A DNA stretch of 64,000 nucleotides from Paradesertivirga superstes (GTDB taxonomy: Bacteria; Bacteroidota; Bacteroidia; Sphingobacteriales; Sphingobacteriaceae), in assembly GCF_037622515.1 (NCBI RefSeq), contig NZ_JBBJCN010000009.1, positions 1 to 64,000 on the forward strand, written 5' to 3'. The translations under genes were made by a program, and so were the position numbers. The stretch's first letter is position 1, and each line of letters begins with the position of its first letter. The notes beneath the pieces are model-generated. The model searched no databases. It was not told the origin of the DNA and saw nothing but the letters and a program-made list of their open reading frames with translations. This document shows positions 37,150 through 46,100 of this stretch, in pieces.

Positions 37150-37916
37150 AAATTACTTTTTTAGGAACAGGAACTTCTCAGGGAGTCCCACTTATAGGAT
37201 GCAGTTGCGAGGTATGTACTTCTTCCTCCCCATATGATAATAGATTAAGAGTTTCTGTTTTAATTGAAGTTGACGGAAAAACTCTTGTTATTGATACTGG
37301 TCCCGATTTCAGATACCAGATGCTGAGAGCAAAGGTTAAGCACCTCGACGGTATATTGATTACTCACGAACATAAAGATCATGTAGCAGGGCTGGATGAC
37401 GTGAGGGCTTTTAATTATCATCAGAAAGAAGCAATGAACGTTTATGCGAATAAACGGGTGCATCAAACACTGGAAAGGGAGTTTCATTATGCATTCGGAG
37501 ATTCCAAATATCCTGGGGTACCTCTTATAAATCTAACCGAAATATCTAATATACCTTTTCTGGTTGATGGGATCAATGTTATACCTATTGAAGTTATGCA
37601 CTACCAATTGCCGGTATTTGGATTCAGAATAAATGATTTTACTTACATCACTGATGCAAAGACAATATCTCAGGCCGAAAAAGAGAAAATTAAAGGCTCG
37701 GAAATTCTGGTAGTAAATGCCTTGCAAAAAGATAAGCATATATCTCATTTCACACTGGATGAAGCTATTGCCTTTGCTCAGGAAATAGGCGCCCCTAAAA
37801 CATATCTCACCCATATAAGTCACAGAATGGGGAAGCATGAGGATGTGAGTAAGGAACTGCCCGAGGGAATAGAGCTTGCTTATGATAGCCTGGTTTTAAA
37901 CCTGAACGATCAATAA
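37146..37916 (+). CDS. MBL-fold metallo-hydrolase (PhnP-like)
   Basis: A 256-residue metallo-beta-lactamase-fold hydrolase. The zinc motif THEHKDHVAGLDDVR supplies HxHxDH, and CSCEVCTSS with DTGPDFRYQ resembles the PhnP phosphodiesterase/YcbJ group. The final zinc ligands are probably His in LTHISHRMGKH. The start is a GTG at 37146, overlapping the upstream stop by three bases, which implies coupling. The substrate, perhaps a cyclic phosphodiester, is not known. Confidence 0.88.
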   Translation: MKITFLGTGTSQGVPLIGCSCEVCTSSSPYDNRLRVSVLIEVDGKTLVIDTGPDFRYQMLRAKVKHLDGILITHEHKDHVAGLDDVRAFNYHQKEAMNVYANKRVHQTLEREFHYAFGDSKYPGVPLINLTEISNIPFLVDGINVIPIEVMHYQLPVFGFRINDFTYITDAKTISQAEKEKIKGSEILVVNALQKDKHISHFTLDEAIAFAQEIGAPKTYLTHISHRMGKHEDVSKELPEGIELAYDSLVLNLNDQ

Positions 37917-37929
37917 AATAATGTAAAAC

Positions 37930-37966
37930 CAATTGTGTAAAATAAACTTATACCTTTACACAATTG
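37930..37966. repeat. Perfect 12-bp inverted repeat after the MBL gene
   Basis: Arms at 37930-37941 and 37955-37966 are fully complementary with a 13-base loop. It starts 14 bases after the MBL stop. It has no T tract, so it could be an mRNA-end stabiliser, a protein-binding site or a weak terminator. The rest of 37967-38175 shows nothing I recognise. Confidence 0.55.
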
Positions 37967-38175
37967 TAAATTAGTATTCTGCATAAAGCTTTCTTAGCAA
38001 GAAAGGAAGAAAGCCATTAAAGTTATCTAGTCCCGCAAAGAACGTAACCAGCTTGTTTTAAATGCTTAATTGTTGATCCAGGTCAGAACAGATTTAGGTT
38101 CACATTGTTGTAAACGCATTCTCGCTGCAATGTTAATTACTAATAAGCGTTAAAGTAACAGTATCTTAAAATTAT

Positions 38176-39279
38176 ATGACAAAAATTTCTTTCAACAGCC
38201 AAAACACTCTTTTTTTTAACACACTTAAAAGCAGGGTTGATAATTATTTTACCTCTAATAAATTGTGTGTTTCCGGCGGATGGAAATTGTTTCTGAAAAG
38301 TATTATATTATTAACTTCTTTAGTAAGTACCTATATCACACTTGTGTTTTTTACTCCAAATCCATGGATATCTGTTTTACTGTGCTGCGTCCTGGGTTTA
38401 ACCTTTGCTGCTATCGGATTTAACATTATGCATGAAGGTGGACACGGGAGTTTTTCTAAAAATAAAATACTCAATGCCTTCAGTGCGTATTCACTTAACG
38501 TGATGGGGGGCACCATTTATTTCTGGAAACAGAAGCACAATATAAACCACCATACCTATACAAATATTGACGGGATGGATCATGATATTGATATAAAGTT
38601 TATGCGCATGCATAGCGAACAAGCTAAACAGAGTTATCATAAATATCAGCAATTTTATTGGGTGTTTTTGTATGGGATATCTTATATGGCCTGGATCTTA
38701 TACCAGGATTTCGAAAAATATTTTACCGGTAAAATGGGACCAAAAGATTCTCCCAAGAAAATAGCTTTAAATGAACATTTGATTTTTTGGACAACAAAAG
38801 CATTTTATGTTAGTGTTTACCTGGTTGTGCCAATAGTTATGGTAGGAGTGCTGGAAACCTTTCTGGGCTTTTTAATTGCCGGGTTTGTGTGTGGTTACAG
38901 CATTAGTATCGTATTTCAGTTAGCCCATGTGGTAGAGGGGACGCAATTTCCTGAGCCACATCCTCTAACAAATAAAATTGATCAGGAATGGGCTATTCAC
39001 CAGATTAGTACAACAGCCAATTTCGCAACTAAAAGTAAGTTGGTTTCATGGTTTGTAGGAGGTCTGAATTTCCAGGTAGAACATCATTTGTTTCCCCGTA
39101 TCAGCCATATCCATTATCCTAAAATCAATGAAATTGTAAAGAGAACCTGTAAGGAGTTTGAGGTAAATTATATTGAACATCCAACGGTTTTTAAAGCCTT
39201 CGTGTCCCACTTAACTCATATAAAAAAGCTGGGAATGCCTGAAAAGAAGAAAGAAAGGGATTTAGCTTTAGTTTCTTAA
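38176..39279 (+). CDS. Membrane fatty-acid desaturase (acyl-CoA/lipid type)
   Basis: A 367-residue di-iron membrane desaturase. The three histidine boxes are HEGGHGS (86-92), HNINHHTYTN (from about 121) and QVEHHLFP (from about 301), the pattern of front-end or linoleoyl-CoA-type desaturases with QxxHH in the third box. Four main membrane helices lie at about 40-80 and 195-250. Its role is probably membrane-lipid unsaturation, for example in cold adaptation. It is followed by a strong terminator and then by a tRNA on the other strand. Confidence 0.92.
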   Translation: MTKISFNSQNTLFFNTLKSRVDNYFTSNKLCVSGGWKLFLKSIILLTSLVSTYITLVFFTPNPWISVLLCCVLGLTFAAIGFNIMHEGGHGSFSKNKILNAFSAYSLNVMGGTIYFWKQKHNINHHTYTNIDGMDHDIDIKFMRMHSEQAKQSYHKYQQFYWVFLYGISYMAWILYQDFEKYFTGKMGPKDSPKKIALNEHLIFWTTKAFYVSVYLVVPIVMVGVLETFLGFLIAGFVCGYSISIVFQLAHVVEGTQFPEPHPLTNKIDQEWAIHQISTTANFATKSKLVSWFVGGLNFQVEHHLFPRISHIHYPKINEIVKRTCKEFEVNYIEHPTVFKAFVSHLTHIKKLGMPEKKKERDLALVS

Positions 39280-39297
39280 GAAAAGTGTATTTAGATC

Positions 39298-39330
39298 AAA
39301 AAGGGGAAAATTGTACTTTCCCCTTTTTTT
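39298..39330. terminator. Strong terminator of the desaturase gene
   Basis: A 12-bp perfect stem (39298-39309 with 39317-39328) and a 7-base loop end in a T tract. It also forms an end for minus-strand transcription of the tRNA, since the opposite flank is A-rich. Confidence 0.85.
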
Positions 39331-39331
39331 G

Positions 39332-39415
39332 TGCCCGAGAGCGGATTCGAACCGCTACACCCGTTAAGGCGCCACCACCTCAAGGTGGTGCGTCTACCAG
39401 TTTCGCCACCCGGGC
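39332..39415 (-). tRNA. tRNA-Leu (GAG)
   Basis: An 84-nt class II tRNA on the minus strand. The acceptor stem GCCCGGG pairs with CTCGGGC (one G-U), the D-loop has GGTAGACG, the anticodon stem CCACC/GGTGG encloses loop TTGAGGT with anticodon GAG (bases 39381-39379), and the T-loop is GGTTCGAATCC. The long variable arm is GGCGCCTTAACGGGTGT. No CCA is encoded. It reads CUC and CUU leucine codons. Confidence 0.95.
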
Positions 39416-39669
39416 AATTGGTTGCAAATATAATAGCTTAAGCTTAACATTCATGTTCAATTTAGAGATTATCCAATAAAAGATTTTCTGCCTATATGGG
39501 AATTTATTATACAATTTGAGGATTTTGTTGCATCTAAGCATTTCTCTCAAATGGGGTACTCAGCTGCAAGAGTGTCCTGGGGCGCTTTAAACGAATCATA
39601 TCTTCGCATTTATGTTTTCGGAAAGTTGGTGAAGTTTTTGCGTAGTATATCCTAAATGATAGTTAATCG

Positions 39670-40059
39670 ATGGCAAAAGTTCTTGTAATTGAAGATGATG
39701 AGCTAATGATTAAAGCTCTTGAATTTCGTTTAAAAAAAGATGGATACGACGTTTATTTAGCCAGGGATGGAGCAGAGGGGATTGAGATGCTATCGAAAAC
39801 TCTATATGATTTAGTTATTACGGATATAATGATGCCGTTTGTAAGTGGTCTTGAGGTTGTAAGTCATATTAAGAATAATCCAGTAATTAAAAATACACCA
39901 GTAATAGTTCTTTCGTCCATAGGATTAGAAAGGGTACTTTTAGAGGCGTTTGAATTAGGTGGAGATGATTTTATAATAAAACCTTTTAATTTAAGTGAGC
40001 TGGTCTCAAGAGTTAGGAAATTTGTAAGCCCAACGGAAGCTTTAGTCAGGCGATATTAA
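39670..40059 (+). CDS. Stand-alone response regulator (CheY-like)
   Basis: A 129-residue receiver domain with no output domain. The acidic pair is EDD (residues 8-10), the phosphoacceptor is in LVITDIMMP, the Thr/Ser switch in IVLSS, and the conserved Lys in FIIKPFN. It could act by protein contact, like CheY or Spo0F. No kinase or Hpt gene is adjacent; the Hpt protein at 27.1 kb is the only candidate partner in the window. Confidence 0.9.
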   Translation: MAKVLVIEDDELMIKALEFRLKKDGYDVYLARDGAEGIEMLSKTLYDLVITDIMMPFVSGLEVVSHIKNNPVIKNTPVIVLSSIGLERVLLEAFELGGDDFIIKPFNLSELVSRVRKFVSPTEALVRRY

Positions 40060-40134
40060 TTCGCGAACCTGTCAGAGTAATCAATTGTCAGATTTTTATG
40101 TAACGCACTAAATTAGTTTGAAGAAGTAAAATTA

Positions 40135-40461
40135 TTATTTGAATAGAGATTTGTTATGATTGGGGTCTGGTAGCCCGGGATTCTCTGCTAAGATTTCCAT
40201 CTTTGGATTGTCTATATAATCAGCGTACCATCTGATTGATTCAATTACCAGCAGAGGGTCAGAACCATCATATCCTACAGTTTCAAATGCTAAAATTTCT
40301 CCATTGTCATTTCCAAAAAACTGAAGTTCAGAGGGGTCGGGTTCATAAGGATCTTTATTCAAACAATATACCCTTACTTTTAAGTCTCCATCTCTATGTC
40401 GAATTACATCTCTGCAATCATCCTTGGAATCTTTTACTAAAAGAAATATTGATTGGTCCAT
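40135..40461 (-). CDS. Hypothetical protein, orphan
   Basis: A 108-residue acidic protein (MDQSIFLLVKDSKDDCRDVI) with a compact mixed alpha/beta pattern, no signal peptide and no family I recognise. The composition is polar, with Asp-Pro pairs (DPYEPDPSEL). It lies on the opposite strand to the response regulator and its gene ends just 75 bases after it. Small lone acidic proteins of this type can be immunity proteins, but no toxin gene is near. Confidence 0.55.
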   Translation of the reverse strand: MDQSIFLLVKDSKDDCRDVIRHRDGDLKVRVYCLNKDPYEPDPSELQFFGNDNGEILAFETVGYDGSDPLLVIESIRWYADYIDNPKMEILAENPGLPDPNHNKSLFK

Positions 40462-40767
40462 AACATATATATATCAAATAAACTGACACAGGTAGCAAAT
40501 GTTTTCAGGCAATTATTAAAAAATCAGTTTTAGCTGCTCTCCGCAGCCCCGGCATTGCTTAATTGAAATGTATTAGCAGATCCAGTGAATGAAAGGAATT
40601 TCTTTTAATATGAATTATTTGATCTCTTTGTCTACGAATCAGTTACAATTAAATATAAATCTTGTACAGAATCTAGGCTGGTAAAACTGTTTTGACTCAT
40701 AGGGGGAAGGTTTTCGGAGCTTTTCGTTTAATGGGAAATCAGGCCAAATATCATACACTTTTGTATT
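40462..40767. other. Intergenic region without recognised features
   Basis: About 300 bases between the minus-strand orphan and the AraC stop. I find no gene, long repeat or terminator hairpin here. Confidence 0.5.
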
Positions 40768-41670
40768 TCATAAAAGGATATCCTGAAGGGCTATTGGAAG
40801 ATGATTATGATTTTTGATGTATGCATTCTGGTATCCCTGAGGGGTATACCCGGTTATGCTTTTAAAGTTTTTGTGAAAGCAGCTGAAGTTATTAAATCCA
40901 GACTCGAAGCAAACTTGCTTGATACTTTGATTATTGTCAAGCAAGAGCTTACAAGCATATCCTATCCTGATTTCGAGTAAAAACTGATTGTAGGTTTTTC
41001 CGGTACGGGTCTTAAAATATCTGCAAAAAGAATTCGGTATTAAACCGGTAATAGAGGCAATTTCCTTCAGCTCTATCTTCTTCATGAAGTTTTTCAGGGT
41101 GAAATTGTATATGGTATTCAATCTTTCATTTTCAGAGTCATATTCATGATATCGAAATCCTATAGAGGATAAAAGAGTTAAATGGTTTATGTTTGCTAAA
41201 GCCTCAAGGCACTCCATTAATGATATAATTCTTCTGAATCCGCTGGATTTATGCACCTTATCCATCAGAAATATTATGTTCCGGGCTTCATGGCCTGAAA
41301 TAAGAATACCTTGCTGGGCTTTTTCAAAAACAGTTTTTAGCGCCCTGCTTTCAGGTAAAAGTAAAAATCGTTCTCCGATAAAATTTTCCTCGAAATGTAT
41401 AACTGTGGAATACGGCAGATGCTCATTATTATTGCCAAGATATTCATCAAACATCCAGTAATGAGGTAAATTAGACCCTAATAAGACGACATCTCCTGCA
41501 GCGAATTTCTTTATGTGATCTCCGATAAATTGCGTCCCTCCACCTTTATGGAAACAAATTAATTCTATTTCCGGATGATAATGCCACCTGCTGTTGATAT
41601 TAGGAATATCCTGGCGTACACTAAATGAGGACACGGGTTGATGCGTTATTTTTAATAACTGAGGTTTCAT
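40768..41670 (-). CDS. AraC-family transcriptional regulator
   Basis: A 300-residue regulator. The N-terminal cupin-like ligand domain (about 20-150) includes WHYHPEIELICFHKGGG and GDHIKKFAAGDVVLLGSNLPHYW. The C-terminal AraC DNA-binding domain (about 195-285) has the two helix-turn-helix units (ELKEIASITGLIPNSFCRYF and SIKQVCFESGFNNFSCFHKNF, then GYTPQGYQ). It is divergent from GH95, and a 9-bp inverted repeat lies at its start. It probably senses a sugar and controls the fucosidase. Confidence 0.9.
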   Translation of the reverse strand: MKPQLLKITHQPVSSFSVRQDIPNINSRWHYHPEIELICFHKGGGTQFIGDHIKKFAAGDVVLLGSNLPHYWMFDEYLGNNNEHLPYSTVIHFEENFIGERFLLLPESRALKTVFEKAQQGILISGHEARNIIFLMDKVHKSSGFRRIISLMECLEALANINHLTLLSSIGFRYHEYDSENERLNTIYNFTLKNFMKKIELKEIASITGLIPNSFCRYFKTRTGKTYNQFLLEIRIGYACKLLLDNNQSIKQVCFESGFNNFSCFHKNFKSITGYTPQGYQNAYIKNHNHLPIALQDILL

Positions 41671-41707
41671 TGTAGTACTTATTCTGCTTTCTTGTGTCGT
41701 ACTACAA
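41670..41707. promoter_or_regulatory. 9-bp inverted repeat at the AraC start (possible operator)
   Basis: Perfect arms TTGTAGTAC (41670-41678) and GTACTACAA (41699-41707) are 29 bases apart centre to centre, about three helical turns. The left arm begins at the AraC start codon. The placement suits binding by a dimeric regulator, perhaps AraC itself. Confidence 0.45.
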
Positions 41708-41876
41708 ATTAGGATAATATCTCTTAAATTTTAGATAAAAAAGTAAAATTGATATACAATTATTCTTTTAGTTTTGGACTCAACTATAGGCCTTTAACTT
41801 TTGAATGTATTCATTCGTCGTTTTTTCTGGAAGCATTCTATTAACATCGGTGTGATTTAATTTTATTAAAAAATTT

Positions 41877-44339
41877 ATGGTTAGGAAACTCATAATTTCT
41901 GCTCTCATTTTAATTCCCTTAACCGCAATCTGTCAAAATGATTCAAAGTTATGGTATAAAAAGCCGGCAAGCACCTGGACAGAAGCATTGCCTGTTGGTA
42001 ATGGCCGGCTTGGAGCAATGGTGTTTGGAGGCGTTAAGGAGGAGCTTATCCAGTTAAATGAAGCAACTTTATGGACTGGCGGTCCTGTTAGGAAAAATGT
42101 GAACCCAAAGGCTTATGCAAACCTGCTGCTGGCCCGAGAGGCTCTTTTTAAAGATGAAGACTATACAAAAGCCAATGAATATACCAAGAACATGCAGGGC
42201 TATTACTCCGAGTCATATTTCCCTCTTGGCGATTTAATTATCAGTCAGCATTTCAGAGATTCTGAACCATCTGCATATTATCGTGATTTGAATACTAAGG
42301 AAGCGATTTTAACCACACGATTTACAATAGACGGAACGGAATTTACGCGACAAATGATAAGTTCTGCAGCGGATCAGGTTATTGTTATCCGGTTAACGGC
42401 TAATAAACCAGGGCGGCTGAATTTAAAGTTAAAGACTAGAAACCCTTTAACCTATACAAACACTGTTATCAGTAACAGTGAAATTGCGATGCGGGGAAAA
42501 TCTCCATCCCACTTAGAGCCTAATTATGTACGTAGCGATAAACCAATGGTTGCCGATGATACAGCGGGATGCAAAGGGGTGCGTTATGAATTGAGAGTAA
42601 AAGCTACAAGCAATGGAGGAACTATTAGCAGCGATACAAGCGGAGTAACTATTGTAAACGCTTCAGAAGCTTTGATATTTCTTTCGGCAGCAACGAGCTT
42701 TAATGGGTTTGATAAATGCCCGGATTCTGAAGGAAAGGATGAGAAAAAATTAGCATCGCAATACCTGAATGCAGCAATTAAAAAGGGCTGGACATCATTA
42801 TTTAAATCGCACACTGCCGATTTTCACAAGTACTTTAACCGTGTTTCCTTTAAATTAGCGGTACCGGCTAATAATAAAAATGCCTCGCTGCCCACTGATG
42901 AACGTTTAATAGGATATACAGAAGGGGCGAAAGATCCTGAATTGGAAATGCTTTACTATCAGTACGGGAGGTATCTCCTTATTTCCAGCTCGAGGCCAGG
43001 TGGAGTTCCTGCAAATTTACAGGGTATCTGGAATAAAGAAGTAAGACCCCCATGGAGTTCGAATTATACAACCAATATCAATGCACAGATGAATTATTGG
43101 CCCGCAGAAGTAACCAATCTTTCTGAAATGCATTTACCTTTTATAGAGTTTATAAAGAATACCTCGGTAACAGGGAAAGCTATAGCCAATGATTTTTATC
43201 ACGCAAAAGGCTGGGCAGTGCACCATAATAGCGATATCTGGGCCCTGGCCAATCCTGTAGGGGACCTTGGTAAGGGCGACCCGATGTGGGCCAACTGGAC
43301 TATGGGCTCGCCGTGGCTTTCTCAGCATTTATGGTGGCATTATGAGTTTACTCAGGATAAAAAATATCTGAAAGAAACCGCCTATCCTTTAATGAAAGGT
43401 GCGGCTCAGTTTTGCATAGATTTCTTGGTTGAAGATAAAAAGGGCCGGCTTGTTACGGCTCCGTCAGTATCACCCGAAAATGCCTTTATTGACGATAAAG
43501 GGAAACCCGGAACTGTCTCTGTTGCCACAACTATGGATATGCAGATTATCTGGGACCTGTTTACCAATCTGATTGAAGCATCAAAGGTGTTAAATGAAGA
43601 TGAAGCATTCAGGGAGTTAATTACAGAAAAGCGAAGTAAGTTATTCCCCCTGCAGATTGGTAAGAAGGGCAATTTACAGGAATGGTATAAAGACTGGGAA
43701 GATGTGGATCCCAAACACAGGCATGTATCTCATTTATTTGGCTTATATCCCGGAAGGCAGATTGCGCCAATCACTACTCCCTCCTTTGCAGAAGCCTCTA
43801 AAAAAACCTTAGAGCTAAGAGGGGATGACGGAACCGGATGGAGCCTTGCATGGAAAATTAATTTTTGGGCCCGTTTGCTTGACGGAAACCATGCATATAA
43901 AATGATCCGAACCTTATTGCGCCCTACAGGTCAAAAGGGTACTAATTATTCAAAGGGAGGTGGATCTTATGCAAATTTATTCGATGCCCATCCTCCCTTT
44001 CAGATTGATGGAAACTTTGGCAGCATTGCCGGAATGACAGAAATGATGCTGCAAAGCCACCTTGGAGAAATTCATCTGCTGGCAGCAATGCCGGATGAGT
44101 GGACTGAGGGGAGTGTGAAAGGATTGAAAGCAAGAGGGAATTTTACCGTGGAGATGAACTGGAAAGATAAAAAACTTACGAAAGCTATCATATTTTCTAA
44201 TGCCGGAGGAGATTGTAAAATAAGGACTGCTTATCCTGTTAAGGTAAGTGGCGCGGCTTCAAAATCTCTGAAAACTGATTACGGTTATATTAACACTTTT
44301 ACTACTGTAAAAGGTAAAAAGTATACAATCAGCATATAA
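41877..44339 (+). CDS. Glycoside hydrolase family 95 alpha-L-fucosidase
   Basis: An 820-residue secreted enzyme with a signal peptide (about 1-19, ending LTAICQ). GH95 hallmarks are WYKKPASTWTEALPVGNGRLGAM near the N-terminus (N-terminal beta-domain to about 270), then the (alpha/alpha)6 catalytic core with SRPGGVPANLQGIWN, HNSDIWALANPVGDL and RHVSHLFGLYPG, and a C-terminal beta-domain. The family removes terminal alpha-1,2-L-fucose, and some members act on L-galactose. Its neighbours are an AraC sensor and an N-acetylglucosamine kinase, which fit a glycan-using locus. Confidence 0.93.
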   Translation: MVRKLIISALILIPLTAICQNDSKLWYKKPASTWTEALPVGNGRLGAMVFGGVKEELIQLNEATLWTGGPVRKNVNPKAYANLLLAREALFKDEDYTKANEYTKNMQGYYSESYFPLGDLIISQHFRDSEPSAYYRDLNTKEAILTTRFTIDGTEFTRQMISSAADQVIVIRLTANKPGRLNLKLKTRNPLTYTNTVISNSEIAMRGKSPSHLEPNYVRSDKPMVADDTAGCKGVRYELRVKATSNGGTISSDTSGVTIVNASEALIFLSAATSFNGFDKCPDSEGKDEKKLASQYLNAAIKKGWTSLFKSHTADFHKYFNRVSFKLAVPANNKNASLPTDERLIGYTEGAKDPELEMLYYQYGRYLLISSSRPGGVPANLQGIWNKEVRPPWSSNYTTNINAQMNYWPAEVTNLSEMHLPFIEFIKNTSVTGKAIANDFYHAKGWAVHHNSDIWALANPVGDLGKGDPMWANWTMGSPWLSQHLWWHYEFTQDKKYLKETAYPLMKGAAQFCIDFLVEDKKGRLVTAPSVSPENAFIDDKGKPGTVSVATTMDMQIIWDLFTNLIEASKVLNEDEAFRELITEKRSKLFPLQIGKKGNLQEWYKDWEDVDPKHRHVSHLFGLYPGRQIAPITTPSFAEASKKTLELRGDDGTGWSLAWKINFWARLLDGNHAYKMIRTLLRPTGQKGTNYSKGGGSYANLFDAHPPFQIDGNFGSIAGMTEMMLQSHLGEIHLLAAMPDEWTEGSVKGLKARGNFTVEMNWKDKKLTKAIIFSNAGGDCKIRTAYPVKVSGAASKSLKTDYGYINTFTTVKGKKYTISI

Positions 44340-44470
44340 AGTAGGCCAGGTATTAAAAAGAATTCTGATTCTTTGTCACGTATTGGTAAGCCTCATTAAT
44401 GGATGTTGGATTTGTGAAAATCTAAACTTGGTGTATATTTTACACTATCTTTAATTACCTTTATAGAATA

Positions 44471-45334
44471 ATGATACTAATAGCAGATGGAGGCTCAACC
44501 AAGACCCATTGGTGTTTGCTGAGCAAAGATTTAGAGAGTCAAGATTTTTATTCTGAAGGGTATAATCCATATTTCGTAAATGAAGATTATATTAGAAAAT
44601 CCTTGTCAAAAGTATTGCCTGAGGGTTTAAAGATAACAGGTGTAGAAAAGATTTATTTCTACGGTGCAGGTGTGCACGGGGAAGAAAAAGCTCAGATATT
44701 GAAACGGGCTTTTCAGGATATTTTTATTAATGCTGAAATAGTTGTTAAAGATGATCTTTTGGCTTCATGCAGGGCCTTATTGGGAGATCAGCCTGGATTT
44801 GCAGCTATTCTTGGCACAGGAACTAATACCTGTTTGTATGATGGTGGAAAAATTATTCATCAGGTAAATTCTGCGGCATATATTCTGGGTGATGAGGGGA
44901 GTGGTTGTTATATCGGGAAAAAAATATTGGTGAGTTACTTAAGAGGAACTTTGTCACCGGGTGTCAGAGAGAATTTTGAACGAACTTATACTTACAGGCA
45001 TGATGATATCCTGAACAAAGTTTATACAGAACCACTGGCAAACAGGTTTTGTGCGGTCTTTGCTGAATTTGCTTATAAAAATCTTAAGGACCAGCACATT
45101 TATTCTCTTGTTGAAAGTTCAATAGACGACCTGTTTACTCAATTAGTTTGTCTTTATCCCGGATATAATTCACATAAGTTTAATGCTGTTGGATCTGTTG
45201 CTTTTTACTTTTCCGACATTCTGAATAAGTGCGCTCAAAAATATGAGATGGAAATTGGAAAGATCATTAAATCTCCAATCACCGATCTGGTCAGCTATCA
45301 TATAAGAACCCTTGAGTCAAGAGGCTTAACCTGA
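44471..45334 (+). CDS. N-acetylglucosamine kinase (BadF/BadG ATPase family)
   Basis: A 287-residue sugar kinase of the ASKHA fold. The phosphate-1 motif is ILIADGGSTKTHWCL (2-16), the phosphate-2 motif AILGTGTNTCLYDG, and SAAYILGDEGSGCYIGKKIL holds the catalytic loop. This layout matches the BadF/BadG/N-acetylglucosamine kinase group. It would phosphorylate amino sugars released from glycans or recycled from peptidoglycan. It lies 130 bases downstream of GH95 and 96 bases before the first sRNA enhancer block. Confidence 0.87.
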   Translation: MILIADGGSTKTHWCLLSKDLESQDFYSEGYNPYFVNEDYIRKSLSKVLPEGLKITGVEKIYFYGAGVHGEEKAQILKRAFQDIFINAEIVVKDDLLASCRALLGDQPGFAAILGTGTNTCLYDGGKIIHQVNSAAYILGDEGSGCYIGKKILVSYLRGTLSPGVRENFERTYTYRHDDILNKVYTEPLANRFCAVFAEFAYKNLKDQHIYSLVESSIDDLFTQLVCLYPGYNSHKFNAVGSVAFYFSDILNKCAQKYEMEIGKIIKSPITDLVSYHIRTLESRGLT

Positions 45335-45429
45335 TTTTTACCGCTTAAAATTTCATCAGGTCTTCAGGGAATGGGGGAATGACTTCTTGTATGCGTTTTT
45401 TGCTTGCTTGAATATGATACAAGAGCAAG

Positions 45430-45477
45430 TGTGGCAAAATCGGGAAATGGTATTCCAGTTTGTGGTTATAATTCCCA
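45430..45477 (+). promoter_or_regulatory. Enhancer-like block of sRNA copy 1
   Basis: A 48-base block with two TGTGG direct repeats 31 bases apart (45430 and 45461) around a partial dyad GGAAATGGTATTCC. Its right end lies 79 bases before the predicted start of sRNA copy 1. Equivalent blocks precede copies 2 and 3. Confidence 0.6.
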
Positions 45478-45530
45478 GTTGGATAAACGAAACATGGTTA
45501 GAAGGGGGATGAAAAAGGTTTTTTAACGCT

Positions 45531-45544
45531 GGCACAGCATTTGT
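45531..45544 (+). promoter_or_regulatory. Sigma-54-like promoter of sRNA copy 1
   Basis: TGGCAC carries GG at 45531-45532, then exactly 10 bases, then GT at 45543-45544. Sigma-54 promoters have GG, 10 bases, GC, so the -12 element has a single change. The distance places the start at about 45556, the first bases of the RNA hairpin. Confidence 0.6.
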
Positions 45545-45554
45545 CTTTCAGTAT

Positions 45555-45623
45555 ATGCCCTCCCAAAGGGCATGTTTTTCATAGGTAGATGTAGGGTCGA
45601 ATTTAATGTTCGGCCCTTTTTTT
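45555..45623 (+). ncRNA. Small RNA unit, copy 1
   Basis: A 7-bp hairpin (ATGCCCT with AGGGCAT, loop CCCAA) at 45555-45573, a 19-nt linker (with ATAGGTAGATG), and a 9-bp terminator stem AGGGTCGAA/TTCGGCCCT at 45593-45617, then a T tract to 45623. The terminator stem holds a T-G wobble where copies 3 and 4 have T-A, a structure-keeping change. No open frame is present. It is probably a trans-acting sRNA; homology to a named Rfam family is not known to me. Confidence 0.75.
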
Positions 45624-45842
45624 AGCTACGTATTTCTAAAAGACATGGATCAGAATAAAACCTTGTGGACTAAGTATACAATCAGCCAGTCTAAGAGCAA
45701 CACTCAGCATTTCCTACCCCAAGGTATTGAGCCCTGGAAGGAGCATTGAAAGAGTCGGTAGATCCGCGAATATTCTGTTGCGAAAAGAACCAAAACAACC
45801 GCATATAATACGCATATAATATATAAGCCTGTAAAAAGCAAT

Positions 45843-45890
45843 TGTGGCAAAATCGGGAAATGGTATTCCCACATGTGGTTGTAATTCCCA
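45843..45890 (+). promoter_or_regulatory. Enhancer-like block of sRNA copy 2
   Basis: Same 48-base block as copy 1: TGTGG at 45843 and again at 45874 (31 apart), with the dyad GGGAAATGGTATTCCC between. Its end lies 80 bases before the predicted start of copy 2. Confidence 0.6.
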
Positions 45891-45944
45891 ATAGGGTAAA
45901 TAAAGTTAGTTAGAATAGGGTCTAAAAAAGGGTTTTTCAGCGTT

Positions 45945-45958
45945 GGCACCACATTTGT
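45945..45958 (+). promoter_or_regulatory. Sigma-54-like promoter of sRNA copy 2
   Basis: TTGGCAC with GG at 45945-45946, ten bases, then GT at 45957-45958. The predicted start at about 45970 is again the beginning of the RNA hairpin. Confidence 0.6.
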
Positions 45959-45968
45959 CTTTTAGTAT

Positions 45969-46037
45969 ATGCCCTCCCAAAGGGCATGTTTTTCATAGGT
46001 AGATGTAGGGTCGAATTTTAATATTCGGCCCTTTTTT
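45969..46037 (+). ncRNA. Small RNA unit, copy 2
   Basis: The same hairpin (45969-45987), linker and terminator as copy 1; the first 48 nt are identical. The terminator stem is 10 bp (AGGGTCGAAT with ATTCGGCCCT, one T-G wobble) followed by six T. Confidence 0.75.
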
Positions 46038-46100
46038 ATTGGGCTTAGTATAATGCTAAAAATCCTTAGATAATATTAAATTAAGTCGTAGAATGCAATG

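Noticed and set aside
39285..39479. Plus-strand frame over the tRNA-Leu gene
   Set aside because: It runs through the terminator and antisense to the tRNA, so it is not a gene.
45672..45686. A 15-base match to the end of the GH95 gene (AAGTATACAATCAGC)
   Set aside because: It is isolated with no further similarity on either side; I see no sign of a duplicated gene end and treat it as chance.
45691..45952. Two minus-strand open frames inside the sRNA region
   Set aside because: Both run through the enhancer block of copy 2 in the antisense direction, have no family similarity, and their reading is explained by the repeat.
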